64,000 bases of DNA from Mesostigma viride. Its lineage: Eukaryota; Streptophyta; Mesostigmatophyceae; Mesostigmatales; Mesostigmataceae. Under the pieces are notes generated by a model. That model was given only the letters and a program-made list of their open reading frames with translations. It was not told the DNA's origin and made no database searches. A program made the position numbers and the translations under genes. The number at the start of each line of letters is the position of its first letter. Positions within the stretch are counted from its first letter, which is position 1. Location: the NCBI GenBank assembly GCA_009746045.1, contig RPFO01000348.1, positions 1,734,801 through 1,798,800 of the forward strand, in the 5' to 3' direction. Shown here in pieces: positions 26,301-38,300 of the stretch.

Positions 26301-29300
26301 GGGTTTGTGGGTTTGTGGGTTTGTGGGTTTGTGGGTTTGTGGGTTTGTGGGTTTGTGGATTCGTGGGTTTGTGGGTTTGTGGGTTTGTGGGTTTGTTGGT
26401 TTGTGGGTTTGTGGGTTTGTGGGTTTGTGGGTTTGTGGGTTTGTGGGTTTGTGGGTTTGTGGGTTTGTGGGTTTGTGGGTTTGTGGGTTTGTGGGTTTGT
26501 GGGTTTGTGGGTTTGTGGGTTTGTGGGTTTGTGGGTTTGTGGGTTTGTGGGTTTGTGGGTTTGTGGGTTTGTGGGTTTGTGGGTTTGTGGGTTTGTGGGT
26601 TTGTGGGTTTGTGGGTTTGTGGGTTTGTGGGTTTGTGGGTTTGTGGGTTTGTGGGTTTGTGGGTTTGTGGGTTTGTGGGTTTGTGGGTTTGTGGGTTTGT
26701 GGGTTTGTGGGTTTGTGGGTTTGTGGGTTTGTGGGTTTGTGGGTTTGTGGGTTTGTGGGTTTGTGGGTTTGTGGGTTTGTGGGTTTGTGGGTTTGTGGGT
26801 TTGTGGGTTTGTGGGTTTGTGGGTTTGTGGGTTTGTGGGTTTGTGGGTTTGTGGGTTTGTGGGTTTGTGGGTTTGTGGGTTTGTGGGTTTGTGGGTTTGT
26901 GGGTTTGTGGGTTTGTGGGTTTGTGGGTTTGTGGGTTTGTGGGTTTGTGGGTTTGTGGGTTTGTGGGTTTGTGGGTTTGTGGGTTTGTGGGTTTGTGGGT
27001 TTGTGGGTTTGTGGGTTTGTGGGTTTGTGGGTTTGTGGGTTGTGTTTGTGGGTTTGTGGGTTTGTGGGTTTGTGGGTTTGTGGGTTTGTGGGTTTGTGGG
27101 TTTGTGGGTTTGTGGGTTTGTGGGTCTGTGGGTTTGTGGGTTTGTGGGTTTGTGGGTTTGTGTGTGTGAGAGTGAGTTTTCTCGTGTGGGCACCACGAAT
27201 GGTTGGTCTGGCAGGATAGTGTGAATGCTGGGTCTGGCAGGGCAAGTGCCATTTGGATTGCCGACTACAACCACCACCACCACATCAACTCGCTCACAGG
27301 CGTGCAATCTTCACGCATGTGCATGATGCACAGTTTCGAATCAACGACTGTTGCTGGTGCTGGTGCCTCCACTGCTGGTTATTGGGTGCCTACGTGCTGG
27401 CTATCCGCGGGGTGTGCCGCACTCCGATGACTTAACTAATCCGATGGTTGCATGTGCCAGGAGTTACGAGTACAAGAAGAAAGGCATCAGCGTGCGGACG
27501 CAAGACAACCTGGCCATCCACCTGGTGCCCTACAGCGAGCACTCCAGCTTTGCGGAGCTGCAGGCAATGGTGTCGCTGGTCAAGCCTGTGCGGCTCGTGC
27601 CCACGGTGAGGTGTGCTAGGTTTAGATGAAGGAGGGATCGTTCCGGATGCCAAAACTACACAAGACATTGTTTCCGCCATGAGCAATGATGATGATTGTT
27701 TTAAGTAGTGGCTAATTATAGGTATACGAGATATATCAGAACACGTTTGAAGAGATGGGCATCATTCATTACTCCCACAGTAAGGGGCTAAATGAAGGCA
27801 AAAGAAGACGAGACCTCATACCCATGGTGCGGATAGTTGCTACGGTGAGGGTCGATGCACACTTTTCTTTGAACAGGGGCTCATTCGAGGTCACTAAGGA
27901 TCAGACCCCTACTAGGCCCACAACCCATACTACTACAACATTCTACAATACAGGCTGTGTAGTATAAGACTGTGACCATGGAGAGGGGCGAGGGATAATG
28001 GACGGGGCGTATTGCGTTAGAGGATAATGTTAGAGGATAATGGACGGGGCGTATTGGGTTAGAGGAGATTGTTAGAGGATAATGTTGGAGGATAATGTTA
28101 GAGGATAATGGACGGGGCGTATTGGGTTAGAGGAGATTGTTATAGGATAATGTTAGAGGATAATGTTAGAGGATAATGGACGGGGCGTATTGGGTTAGAG
28201 GAGATTGTTAGAGGATAATGTTAGAGGATAATGTTAGAGGATAATGGACGGGGCGTATTGGGTTAGAGGAGATTGTAGCAACGTGTTTCTGATATTGGAT
28301 CCAAATCAAAGCGTCTTAAAGCCTCTCAAAGCGCATCAAGCATCTGAAAGTGTCTGCGCTTACAAGGCCCCTTCAATTGAAGCGTATAGCTTCACCGACG
28401 CTGTGGACGCTGTAGATTGTGATGGTCCACAAGAGTTTGTGTGCATGCATCCATGTGCGCATCATTATATGCTTGTTTAAACGCACAGAGGGCAAAGGGG
28501 AGGTCGCTACCAGCCATGGTTTTCTCATAACGCAAATTAGGGGAGGATGCGTCCAGGCATATAGGCAATGCAGTTGGTGCGGTCTTCAGCTACATTTTTT
28601 CTAGAGCAATGCTTATTCCACAGCCACCATTTTTTCTACAGATACATCTTTTCGAGGTTCAGACGTGTCCCCTTCAACTTGGCATGCCTGGTGGATCATT
28701 ACTGCAAGTTCTGTCACTGAAAATTGAATTTTCACTATCATCACCTTTCACTGATTTGCCCCATGAAGACTTCCGTGTGTCCGTGTCCTTATGGTCAAGC
28801 ATATTGTAATGAAATTTAGTTCTTTTGTCAAAGCAATTTCCCCCATTTTGCTCCCTGCTGCTTACGTTTCGTTGCTTGCATGTGCTGTCCATCCCATGGG
28901 CGCAGGTCGGCGTGGACAACGGCCCGGATGCCGAGAAGGCAGCCGCAGGGATGCTCAAGCACCTGACAGGGCTGTTGGACCAGACAGCCAGGTGTGATTT
29001 CTCTAGTTGTGGTAGGGATGTGCTAGTTGCGGCATGGCTATGCTGATAGCTTCTTGTCACTTTGCAATTTTGTCTGGCAGTCGCTGAAATGTCGCCTGGC
29101 AACAAATGCATTTGAGTTCCTGTACTGGGTGGTCAGTAGCTGTTGCCTGTGCCAGTAGACAGCTACACCGTCCCGCGTAATTAGTGTGAGTGTTGTATTA
29201 GCGCAGGTTTGCAATCAGAGTGGGCCGAAATAGTGTTGGTGCTGTCCACACAATAGTACCTTAGTTTTGGAAATCGTTGTCTCGTGGCGCGGCACGCATT

Positions 29301-32300
29301 GATTGAAACGTGTTTTCCTCCGGTGTTGAGCATGTTGCCCGGCTTGTGATACGTGCAAACCACCTGTCTCGACGAGCTTTACTAACATCCGGTGTCAAAG
29401 TCAAGTAAGGTCGCGTACTCGACCTAATTTCTTAAGAAAGCATGTCTGGTAATGGAGTACATTGTACATCGCGAATAGTGTAAGTGTACAATCAGCATGG
29501 GCCGGACCGTTGGCAGCATTACCCCCCAGAAACATCGTCTCGCAATCACTGCAGCCCTCATTAGGTACGCGGGTATGGTGTAGTGAGGAGGAGGAAGAGG
29601 TGGTGTTGATGCTGGTGTTGGTACGCAGACGCTGGGCCAGCCTTGGCTTTGTCACGCCTTGCATAGGAGCAGTGTCCACAGCTTACCGTGGCCGCCACAG
29701 CGGCCATGCCTTAAATCTCTCGCTGCGTTTTCGTGGCTAGAACTGGAAATGCGACCTCTTTGCTGGGCAAAGCGACAGGGTGGCCCTCGCAAAACCTAGG
29801 GCGTGTTGACGCCGCGACAAAAATGTCTCACGGTAAAATAGCTCACGGTTGTTGGTGCCATGGTGCTTGTGGGCGTTGGGCCATGGCTTTCTGTCGATCC
29901 ATGGCTTTCTCTCGATCCAGCAAAAGCGCGTTCCTGAAAGGTTTCTGGAAGAAAGGCCAGCACCCACAGGATGTGACAGGGGGCAGCAGCAAGCGGGGGG
30001 GGAAGCGCGCGCGTGACGGGTGCCAGTTGCAGGAGCGAGGCGTGGCGGAAGTGGGTGGCATCACTCGCATGGAGCGAGGAGACATGGAGGGAGGTGATGC
30101 GGGGGAATGTGATGGGAAGGCGCCACGGGGGGGGGCAGGGGATGGTCAGGAGGAAGAGAATGGGGATTTGAGGGGTTCCGATGTGATATGTTCCAAGTCG
30201 AAACGTGCCAAAGGAAGAAGCATCGATCATGGTGTCAAAGGAGGCAGGGAGATGGTGATGGAAGAAAAGGGCGGGGGGGAGGAGCAGCCAATGCAGGAGC
30301 AGCGAACGCACCAGGACGAGGCAGCTGTGATGGATACTGCCGTGGAGACTGGAGAGGAGACTCGAGGTGGTAGTCAAGAGAGTCCGGGTGGTGACACTGA
30401 TAGCACTGATAGCCTGGGTGGCGAGACCGATGGCCTGGGTGGGGGCAACGATGGCCTTGGTGGCTCTACCGGGGTTTCTATGGAACATGCCGAGGCCGTC
30501 GCCAGCCTGGAAGCCATCTTGGGAGGCCAGCTCACCCGCGCAGAGGCGAGTGAGTTGCTCGAGTGCTGCGGGTGGGATGTCGCGCGTGCAGTGGCGCGGC
30601 ACTTTGACGGCAATGACGCCAGCGGGCCAAGGGAGCTGGGTGGCCCTACTGCTGTGGCACGTTTGGATGACGACGGTGCCGTCAGCAGTGCCGAGTTAAT
30701 ACCAGGTGGAGTATCGGAGGATGTGGTGGTGTCGGGGGATGCCAGCAGGGGGGATGAGGGTGTCGAAGGCAGCGGGGGATCCGGTCACGAGGAGCGCTCG
30801 TGGGGTCATGAATCAGAAATATCGCCAGCGGTGCCAGCGAGCGCCCGAGGTGGGCATGAAGGCAATGCCAGAGCTGGCCAGAACAGCGCTAATAAGAGCA
30901 ACAATAATCCAGCCAGCCATCACAGTCTCCTACTGGCAGCCGCACCCGCCTCTTCGGCCCCCGGAAAGCCGCCGTCTGCCACTGCCAAGGCGAACGCGGG
31001 CCGTAAGAAGCTCAAGGCGGCCGGCGGTGGGTTCAAGGCGGTAGGGACCCTGGCGTCGTCGGCCGCTGGCGGGGGCAAGGCTAAGACGCCGTCAAAGGGC
31101 CAGCAGCTGACGATGCATGCGTTTTTCTCGCGCAGCCCGAACACAGGGGGTGGGACGACCACAGCGGGCTCAGGGCAGTCGCCAGCATCTGCTAGCAGGG
31201 GGGTTATGAGTCCCCTGGGGGCGTTGGTTTGTGGAGGCGGTGATGATGAGCCGGCCCAGAGACCGCTGGGTGGCCCGCCAGCATTATTGAGGCAGCCAGG
31301 TGGAGCAGGGACGATGGAGGGGGGCAGACCTGTGGCGCGCCGGCTACAGCAAGGGATGAGGCAGGGGGACGTGGCTCCAGAGCGAACTGGCAGTTCTCAG
31401 GTATTGGCCGGCCATACCAGTGCCAAGCATCCCGGGCAAGAAGCAGACGCCAGCATTACTGGGCACGCTTGCGAGAAAGGAAATAATTCTGAATTGGAGG
31501 CGAGGGGCGGCGATATGGGTGGCACGGGTGCCACGGGAGTGTTCCCTACAGACTTTGGGGCGGGTGTGGAAACAGGGGGCCAAGATGTGGTGGCGGGTGA
31601 GGGAGGGGTGGGTGTGGCGGAGGTGCAGGATGGAGGGTTGCCCCCCGGTCGGGCGAATGATGAGATAGCGGCGGCCCCAGCGGGAGCTGGGGAGATGACA
31701 GCTGGCGATGGGCCCTCGTGGGACGATGAGCTGGCGGACGAGGAGGATGAGCTGGCGAGCGTGGGCAGCGGGGATGAGCTGGAGGATGACATCGGCGAGC
31801 GAGCGGGAAAGGGAGGTGGTGGCTTTGTGGATGACGGCGACATGGATGCGTTTGGTGGCAAGGGCGGCAGGGGCGCCAAGCGGGCCCGCAAGGGGACAGG
31901 TGGCAGTACCGGAGCGAACAGCAAGCCAGCAGCGGGCAAGGGCAAAGCCTCCGTGCCTGCAGCTGTGCAGTCATCAGGGGAAGGGGCGCCTTCGTCGCCA
32001 CTTCTGCTGCCGCCCCAGGCCTATGATCCGGTGGCACATGCCGGGTGGCCCGTGGGGCAGCCGGCTCCCTATGCCGCGCTGGCGCGGGCATTCGAGCTGT
32101 TGGATACGGACCGCGGCCGCCTGCGCATGACAAACATATTCACGAATCTCTTCCGCAGCCTGCTGGCGATGGCGCCGGCGGACGTGCTCCCTGCAGTGTA
32201 CCTGTGCACCAATCAGATCGCACCGGATTTCATGAACGTGGTGCGTGGCAGGCGGGCGCCCTGTGATGGGAGGGGGTCGTAGTTAGGGGGGGCGCATATA

Positions 32301-35300
32301 TGATATAACCAGCATTTTCTCATTAAACGTGTGGCCATCGGCATACTACTCGTATATCTTCAGGTTTCCTTACAAATAGCAGGTTTCCTTACAAATAGCA
32401 GGTCTCCTTACAAATAGCAGGTTTCCTTACAAATAGCCTTCCACTTGGCACCCTATGTTACATCTATGCCGTCATGGCGTCCGCCCTCCAACTCGTCCTG
32501 TACAGGGCCAGTTGGGTATGGCATCGGTGCATGGCTTTCTAGCTGGCTCACATTGCAAGCTAGATCTTGAGAGTTCGAAGGTGCAAGCTAGATCTTGAGA
32601 GGATATCTTTCTTCTGTCTCACGTACGTGCTTCTTAGGGATGCATTGGAGTGAGACGGTCGCCCTTGCGAGTGCCCAACTGTCCATGCTCCCACTTTCTC
32701 CCCCTTGCGATAACCCAAGTTCTTTCCCGGATCAGGCCACCCAGCCCTCTCGCCAACATCCCAGCTTGCTCGCGAGTGTCTAGTAGCGTAGTGAGTTCGA
32801 GTGAATCCCGTTCATGAAGGGCCTACCTTTTGTATCGTCTGCACCATGCGTATGAGGGGTCTGGATTTGGAGAGCTCCATTGTCGTTACCCAATGGGTCC
32901 ATTGTCATGGCATGATTCCATGTCACTGTGAAAAGCCTGCAGCCTCTCTGGTACTGGTACACTGGCCGTGCCCCTATAGCCGCCATCCCTGTAGCCGCAA
33001 GCAGCTGCCACCCGGTGGCAGCGCAGAGCATCTGTTGCGCAGACACCTCGGTACTCAGCCGACCACAGGATGCACGCAGATGCATGCGCCCTCCTCACAC
33101 TTGCCCCCCTCGCACACGTCCTCCTCACACGCGTCCTCTTGATGTCGACAGTCAGCACCACAGAACCTGAGCACAACACCGTGGCCTGGAAGCCTGGGAA
33201 AGACATACCACGCAGTATTTGTTTGTTAGCATATACTAGCGTATACTACTATCATACATTCATTGAGAAATATAAAATTACGGACATGAGAGGGGCATGC
33301 AACATAAGGAAATTAATTTATATACGTGCTATATACTAATATGCATTGTACTCTACATATAGTATGTACACTACTATATATTGTATATACTGATGAAACT
33401 AGTACTTTATACATGTACTACTGTGTTTCTGCCAATCGTTTTTGCCTGTTGCCCATTGCTTGCTACTTGTTTGCCAACCGGTTGCCCAGTGCTTGCCCAC
33501 TGTTTTCCTGTTGCCACTTGTTTGCACCTTGTTTGTATTTTGGTTGCCACTTATTTGCCAATCGTTTGCCAATGGTTGGCCACTTATTTGCCAATCGCTT
33601 GCCAATGGTTGGCCACTTATTTGCCAATCGTTTTGGCCTGCCACTCTGTCCACTCGCCACCCTATACACACGGCTATATACACACGGCTAGTTTGTCTCT
33701 AGTCTCATCCGTGTAAGCACTTATGTGCGTGCCTGCGGTCACCACGTGCCCTTCGCCGCATGGTGTATCCCAAACGCTGGCCACCACTGGCTTCTTCACC
33801 AGCAACTGAGCATCGGCGGCGCACTCGTGGCGGCGGCGGTATCCGAAGTGACGGGCGTTCCCCGAGCGCGGCTGCGGTCACTATACGCGGAGCTGGGTGA
33901 CCTGGGCGACGTCGCGTATGCGTGCAAGGGGCGGCAGAAGCTGCTGAGGCCGCTGCCCCCCCTCACCGTCACCGATTTCTACAACACGCTGGTTCGCATC
34001 AGGTGGGTGTTCGCGTCTGTCTCTTCTTTTTAACTACGTATTTTAGTAGTTGATTGTGCGCACTTTCCATGATGAAGGTGTCTTCAAGCGAAGATGTCTT
34101 CAAGCGAAGATGTCTTCAAGCGAAGATGTCTTCAAGCGAAGACGTCTTCAAGTAAACTTGTCTTCAAGCGAAGATGTCTTCAAATTAGCCAGATAGCACC
34201 CACAGAATGCCTCATGTAGTTTCCTTGTTTAGGCCTTGATCACATGCACTCTGCATTGTGCATTTTGTTTGTTTGACAGTCTTTGATGGCATCGGTACAT
34301 TTCCATGTGCCCAAAGACTGTCCTAGTGGGACCTATGAGTTCACTACAAGCATGAGAGAAGCATTTCAATATGCTCATGAATGATAATATTTTATCATAT
34401 TTTATCATATCTACTCTGCCGATGCGTCCGTCAGCGAATCATGTGTCCGCGGCCGCACGCGTGCATCCCTTGAACCTGCCGCACACGCGACTGCCTTTGG
34501 ACCTTTTGCCCCTGTTTGCCCTTTCTGGTGCTTGAATGCTTCCCCCCTGCTTCCCCCCTGTGCCCCTGGCCGCCAGCAAGGAGGGCGGCGAGGGCACGGT
34601 CCAGCGCAAGAAGCTGCTGATGCAGGGCGTGATGCGCGCGTGCAGGGAGCGGGAGATCCGCTACGTGGTCCGCACGCTGCTGCAGCACCTGCGCGTGGGC
34701 GCCGTCCTCAAGACCATCTTGCCAGCTGTCACGCGCGCGGCCGTGCTCACCCACGCTGCGGCTGCCCCCACCGCCACTGCTGCTGTTGCCTCGGGGCCAG
34801 AGGCCAGGGTCCCTGCATCCGGGCCGTCGTCGTCGCCCCGTATTGCTGGTTTTGTGCCAGTTCCAGAGCCCCAAATGCAGGTGGGGTGCCCGCTGCCGTT
34901 GCCATTTCGTTTCCATTCTGTTTTTATACAGACGGGGCAAAGCGGCTTTTCTCTCTTTCCACAACCCACCACTCCCCCTCTTGGTGCCTCTTTTTGCACC
35001 AGGTGCCTTCTAGGTTTACGTAAATGCAAGGAGACCCGCCAGCTGCAAAGTAAAAGTTCAAACTTCAAACTGGGAACTGCGAACTGTGAACAGCAAAGCC
35101 AAACTGCGAGCCGCAACTGCAAAGTCAATGCGAGGGAAGCAAGATGGCGGTGGGCATGGCTAAACCACCAGCACATGCTCTGAGGACGTTCTCGGCATCG
35201 TTCATAGAAATTCTGCCTTGGGCATTAGCACCAAGGTCGAGGTGATCTGCCTCTGTTCGCATGGAAGCTGTTAATCGTGTGCCGTGTACTTGATGACGAT

Positions 35301-38300
35301 AAACAAGATGAAGCTTATCATGATCGCAAAAACAATACTAAAAAATGGCGAGGTGCCAAAATGGAGACTATGATTCTGCATGTTGCTGACATTTTCTCCA
35401 TGGACTCCGCCATTTGGATTGCGCACGCATAGCACCGATGCTGGCAACCCTCAAACACCCGTGCCCCCTATTCCCTAATAACATCCTATGGTGCTATCCA
35501 TGGTGCGATACATCCCATGGAATTACTACTATGACTGCTTCCATCATTATTAATATCGTGAACACGTTGTACTATCCGTGGCACTTCTGGCATAACACAG
35601 GGGGCGGTCCAGACGGTCATGGAGGCGTTTGCCACCTGTCCCTCCCTCGACGTGATCATCCCCGTCTTGATCGAGCCGCCGCCACGTGGCGGCGTTGCGC
35701 GTGTTCCAGCACTATGCGCGATGCGACCAGGCATCCCCGTGAAGCCCATGCTGGCCAAGCCCGCGGATGGCATCCTGTCGGTACTCGACGAGTTTGGCTC
35801 GTCGCCCTTCGTATGCGAGTATAAGTACGACGGTCAGCGTGCACAGATCCACCTGGAGGCTTCTGGCAGGGTGTGGGTGTTCTCCCGTAATCTGGCAGAT
35901 AGCACGGAGAGGTTCCCCGACGTGGTGGCGTTGGTCAAGGAGGCGGTCGCGGGGCCGGGTGGCGCGAGGTCGTTCGTTATCGACGCCGAGATCGTCGGCG
36001 TGCGGAGGACCCCGGCAGCTCCACCCGGCGGGTACAGGAAGAGGGCAACGGATTTGGGAGAGGGCCAACAAAGCGGCAAGGGTGAGGTGGAGCATAGAGG
36101 GGAGTGCCAGGAGAATCGTCGGGAAGATGGGGGGCATGGTCACGGGGGCTGTTGGAGCAAGGTTGAGGATGATGGGCTTGATGATGAGTCAGATGAGGGG
36201 CATGATGAGGGGCATGATGAGGGGCCGGGTGATGGGCATGATGAGGGGCACAAGGAGGGTGGGGTCCGCGGTGATTTTGGGGAGGGGGTTGATGAGCTCC
36301 GCAGTAAAGAGGCTGATGGTGCGCCACTTGGCAGGGTCGCGACGCAGCCTTGCGGGTCACTGTCTCCCGAGAACCTGGTCGGGAAACGCCAGCATAAACC
36401 CAGCGGTGGCGGTGGCGGTGGTGGAAGTGCACACAAGAGGTACTATTACGGTGGCGAGGGCGCAGGTGGCGGTAGGGACAGCCAGGAAGGCACCATGGAG
36501 CTGATTCCGTTCCAGGAGTTAAGCACTCGGGGGAGAGTCGACGTGGCACTTGCAGACGTCACAGTGGACGTGTGCGTGTTCCTGTTTGATTTGCTCTACC
36601 TGGATGGGCGGTCACTGCTGAAGGAGACGTTGCGCACGCGTCGGTCGCTGATGTCATCGGCGTTCCCTCGGATGCGGCCGCGATATTTTGAGATGGCGCG
36701 ATGCGTGCTCGTGCAGGGGGGTGAGGGGGGTGGCGGCGGCATTTCTGGGGGTGGCTTCGGCATTAATGCCTTGGCTGCAAGCGACAAGACCAGTGGCCGA
36801 GAGGACCACGAAGGCAATCACAGGGACGGGGATCTGAATAGCAGTAATAGCAACCGCCCCCATGGAGGTGATGTGGCAGCTGCTGCCAGTAATGATAGCC
36901 TTCATCAGTGCAGGGATGTTGTGGTGGCAGCTGGCAGTGCGGGAAGGGTGGCGGCGGTTGGTGAAGCGCCTGCGGGGCCGCTGACTCGGGAAGGGGAACA
37001 TGGCGAGATGAGGGACGGCTGGGAGCACCCAGCACAGCCTTGCTTGAAGAGTCCCGCGGCTGGTGTGGCTGGCGGTTGTGATGGTGGTGGCGGTGGTGGT
37101 GGTAATGCTGGTTCTGCTGGAGCTAGTGCTGCTGACACCGCCAATGTCGCTGACATCAGCGACGCAGCGGGTGCCAGCGCGCCCGAGGAGGTCGTGCGTT
37201 CCTTCTTCCAGCAAGCGCTCGCGTGCGGGTGCGAGGGCCTGGTGGCCAAAGCCCTCGATGACGGTGCCAGCACATACGAGCCAGCGCGCCGCTGCTCCCA
37301 CTGGCTCAAGCTCAAGAAGGACTATGTGCTCGACAAGAGGGGCTTGGATGTGCATGGGATGAGCGACAGCGTGGACCTGGTGCCGATTGGCGCGTGGTGG
37401 GGCAACGGGCGCAAGGCGGGCTGGTTCAGGTGGGGACTGGGACTGGGAGGGAGGCACTGTAGAAGAAGGCAGGGGTTCCGCGAGTTTTTTGCTATGTACC
37501 ACCATCATGTGCACGATGATATGCGCCATATTGTCCACCCACACTAAACATGACGCAGTGCGTTGCTTATGTTGTCATCCCCACACAAGGGGCTGTGGAT
37601 GGGCGGTAGCAGATGATCGGGCATGCTTTTTGGCTGGAAGGGGGGTACCTTGCGACTTGGCCGATACTATGCTAATTAACAATATGCGTTCAGGGAGTCC
37701 TGGGTGTACCACGCCAGCTGTACGATTTAGTATTTGTTATTTAATATTTGTTTGTTTACTTGGGGAGCGATGCCTTCATGCTATACAGCTGCTGCATGGT
37801 CTAGGAGCATCAACACAAGAAGAATGATATGGTTCAGGAAAGAGGAGATTACCCTGGCACCTTTTCCAACTATTACTCTGGTTGCCAGGTACCAAACACT
37901 TTTGGGGGGAAGCCTCGTCTTGGCTGTCGACCTGTTCTCCCTTGCCTTACCGCAGAATCGAACACTCAGAAATGTGTTTGCAATAGAGTCACGTCCATTG
38001 CCCACTCTTTCTCCACCAACTTTGGAGGCATGGGCAGCTATTTTTGCCATTGCCTGTGTCTCTGGAACGCCCAGGCAGCAAAATAGAAGGAAGCTATAAG
38101 CAAAGTAGAAGCAAACTAGAAACTGCTCTGAAGCAGCGACGTCACGCTGAAGCAGCAAAGTAGTCTTTTTTCATCAAAGAGGTAGTCGGCTGACATGTGT
38201 AAGGCAGGTGTGCCCAAATGGCAGTCCCCGTGGTTGGGGTACCCAGTTCTGGACAAATCAAGTTAGTTTTGGCCGAATCGAGGAAGGGATAGTTGTTATA

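Larger units (their letters stand above)
14396..28991 (+). other. LIG6 exons 1–10: metallo-beta-lactamase and beta-CASP (SNM1/DRMBL) half
   Basis: Seen motifs: THYHSDH at residues 44–50 (zinc-binding HxHxDH), ANHCPGA at 106–112, HSGD across the exon 4/5 junction, and LDTTYC with Asp158 (beta-CASP motif A). [18 protein letters not shown] and GFVPTGW follow, then VPYSEHSS with His404 (motif C) and VRLVPTVGVD. All metal ligands expected of an active SNM1/Artemis-type nuclease are present. Exon 5 carries a charged insert of about 100 residues between LDTTYC and the RTLFLISTY strand that plant homologues lack. Activity is inferred from motif completeness. Confidence 0.9.

Noticed and set aside
23179-27162. 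A true chromosome end
   Set aside because: Unique coding sequence of the same gene lies on both sides, so it is an internal array, whatever its origin.
23112-27307. Very long open frames (up to 1238 codons, minus strand) of GFVGLWVC or KPTNPQTH repeats
   Set aside because: They are translations of the 8-bp array, which is stop-free in nearly every frame on both strands. LIG6 exons 8 and 9 join in phase across the array, so it is intronic.
36163-36265. GHDEGHDEG repeat as an intronic satellite
   Set aside because: No splice sites in suitable phase surround it, and the frame is open through it, so I keep it as a coding insert while noting that cDNA is needed.
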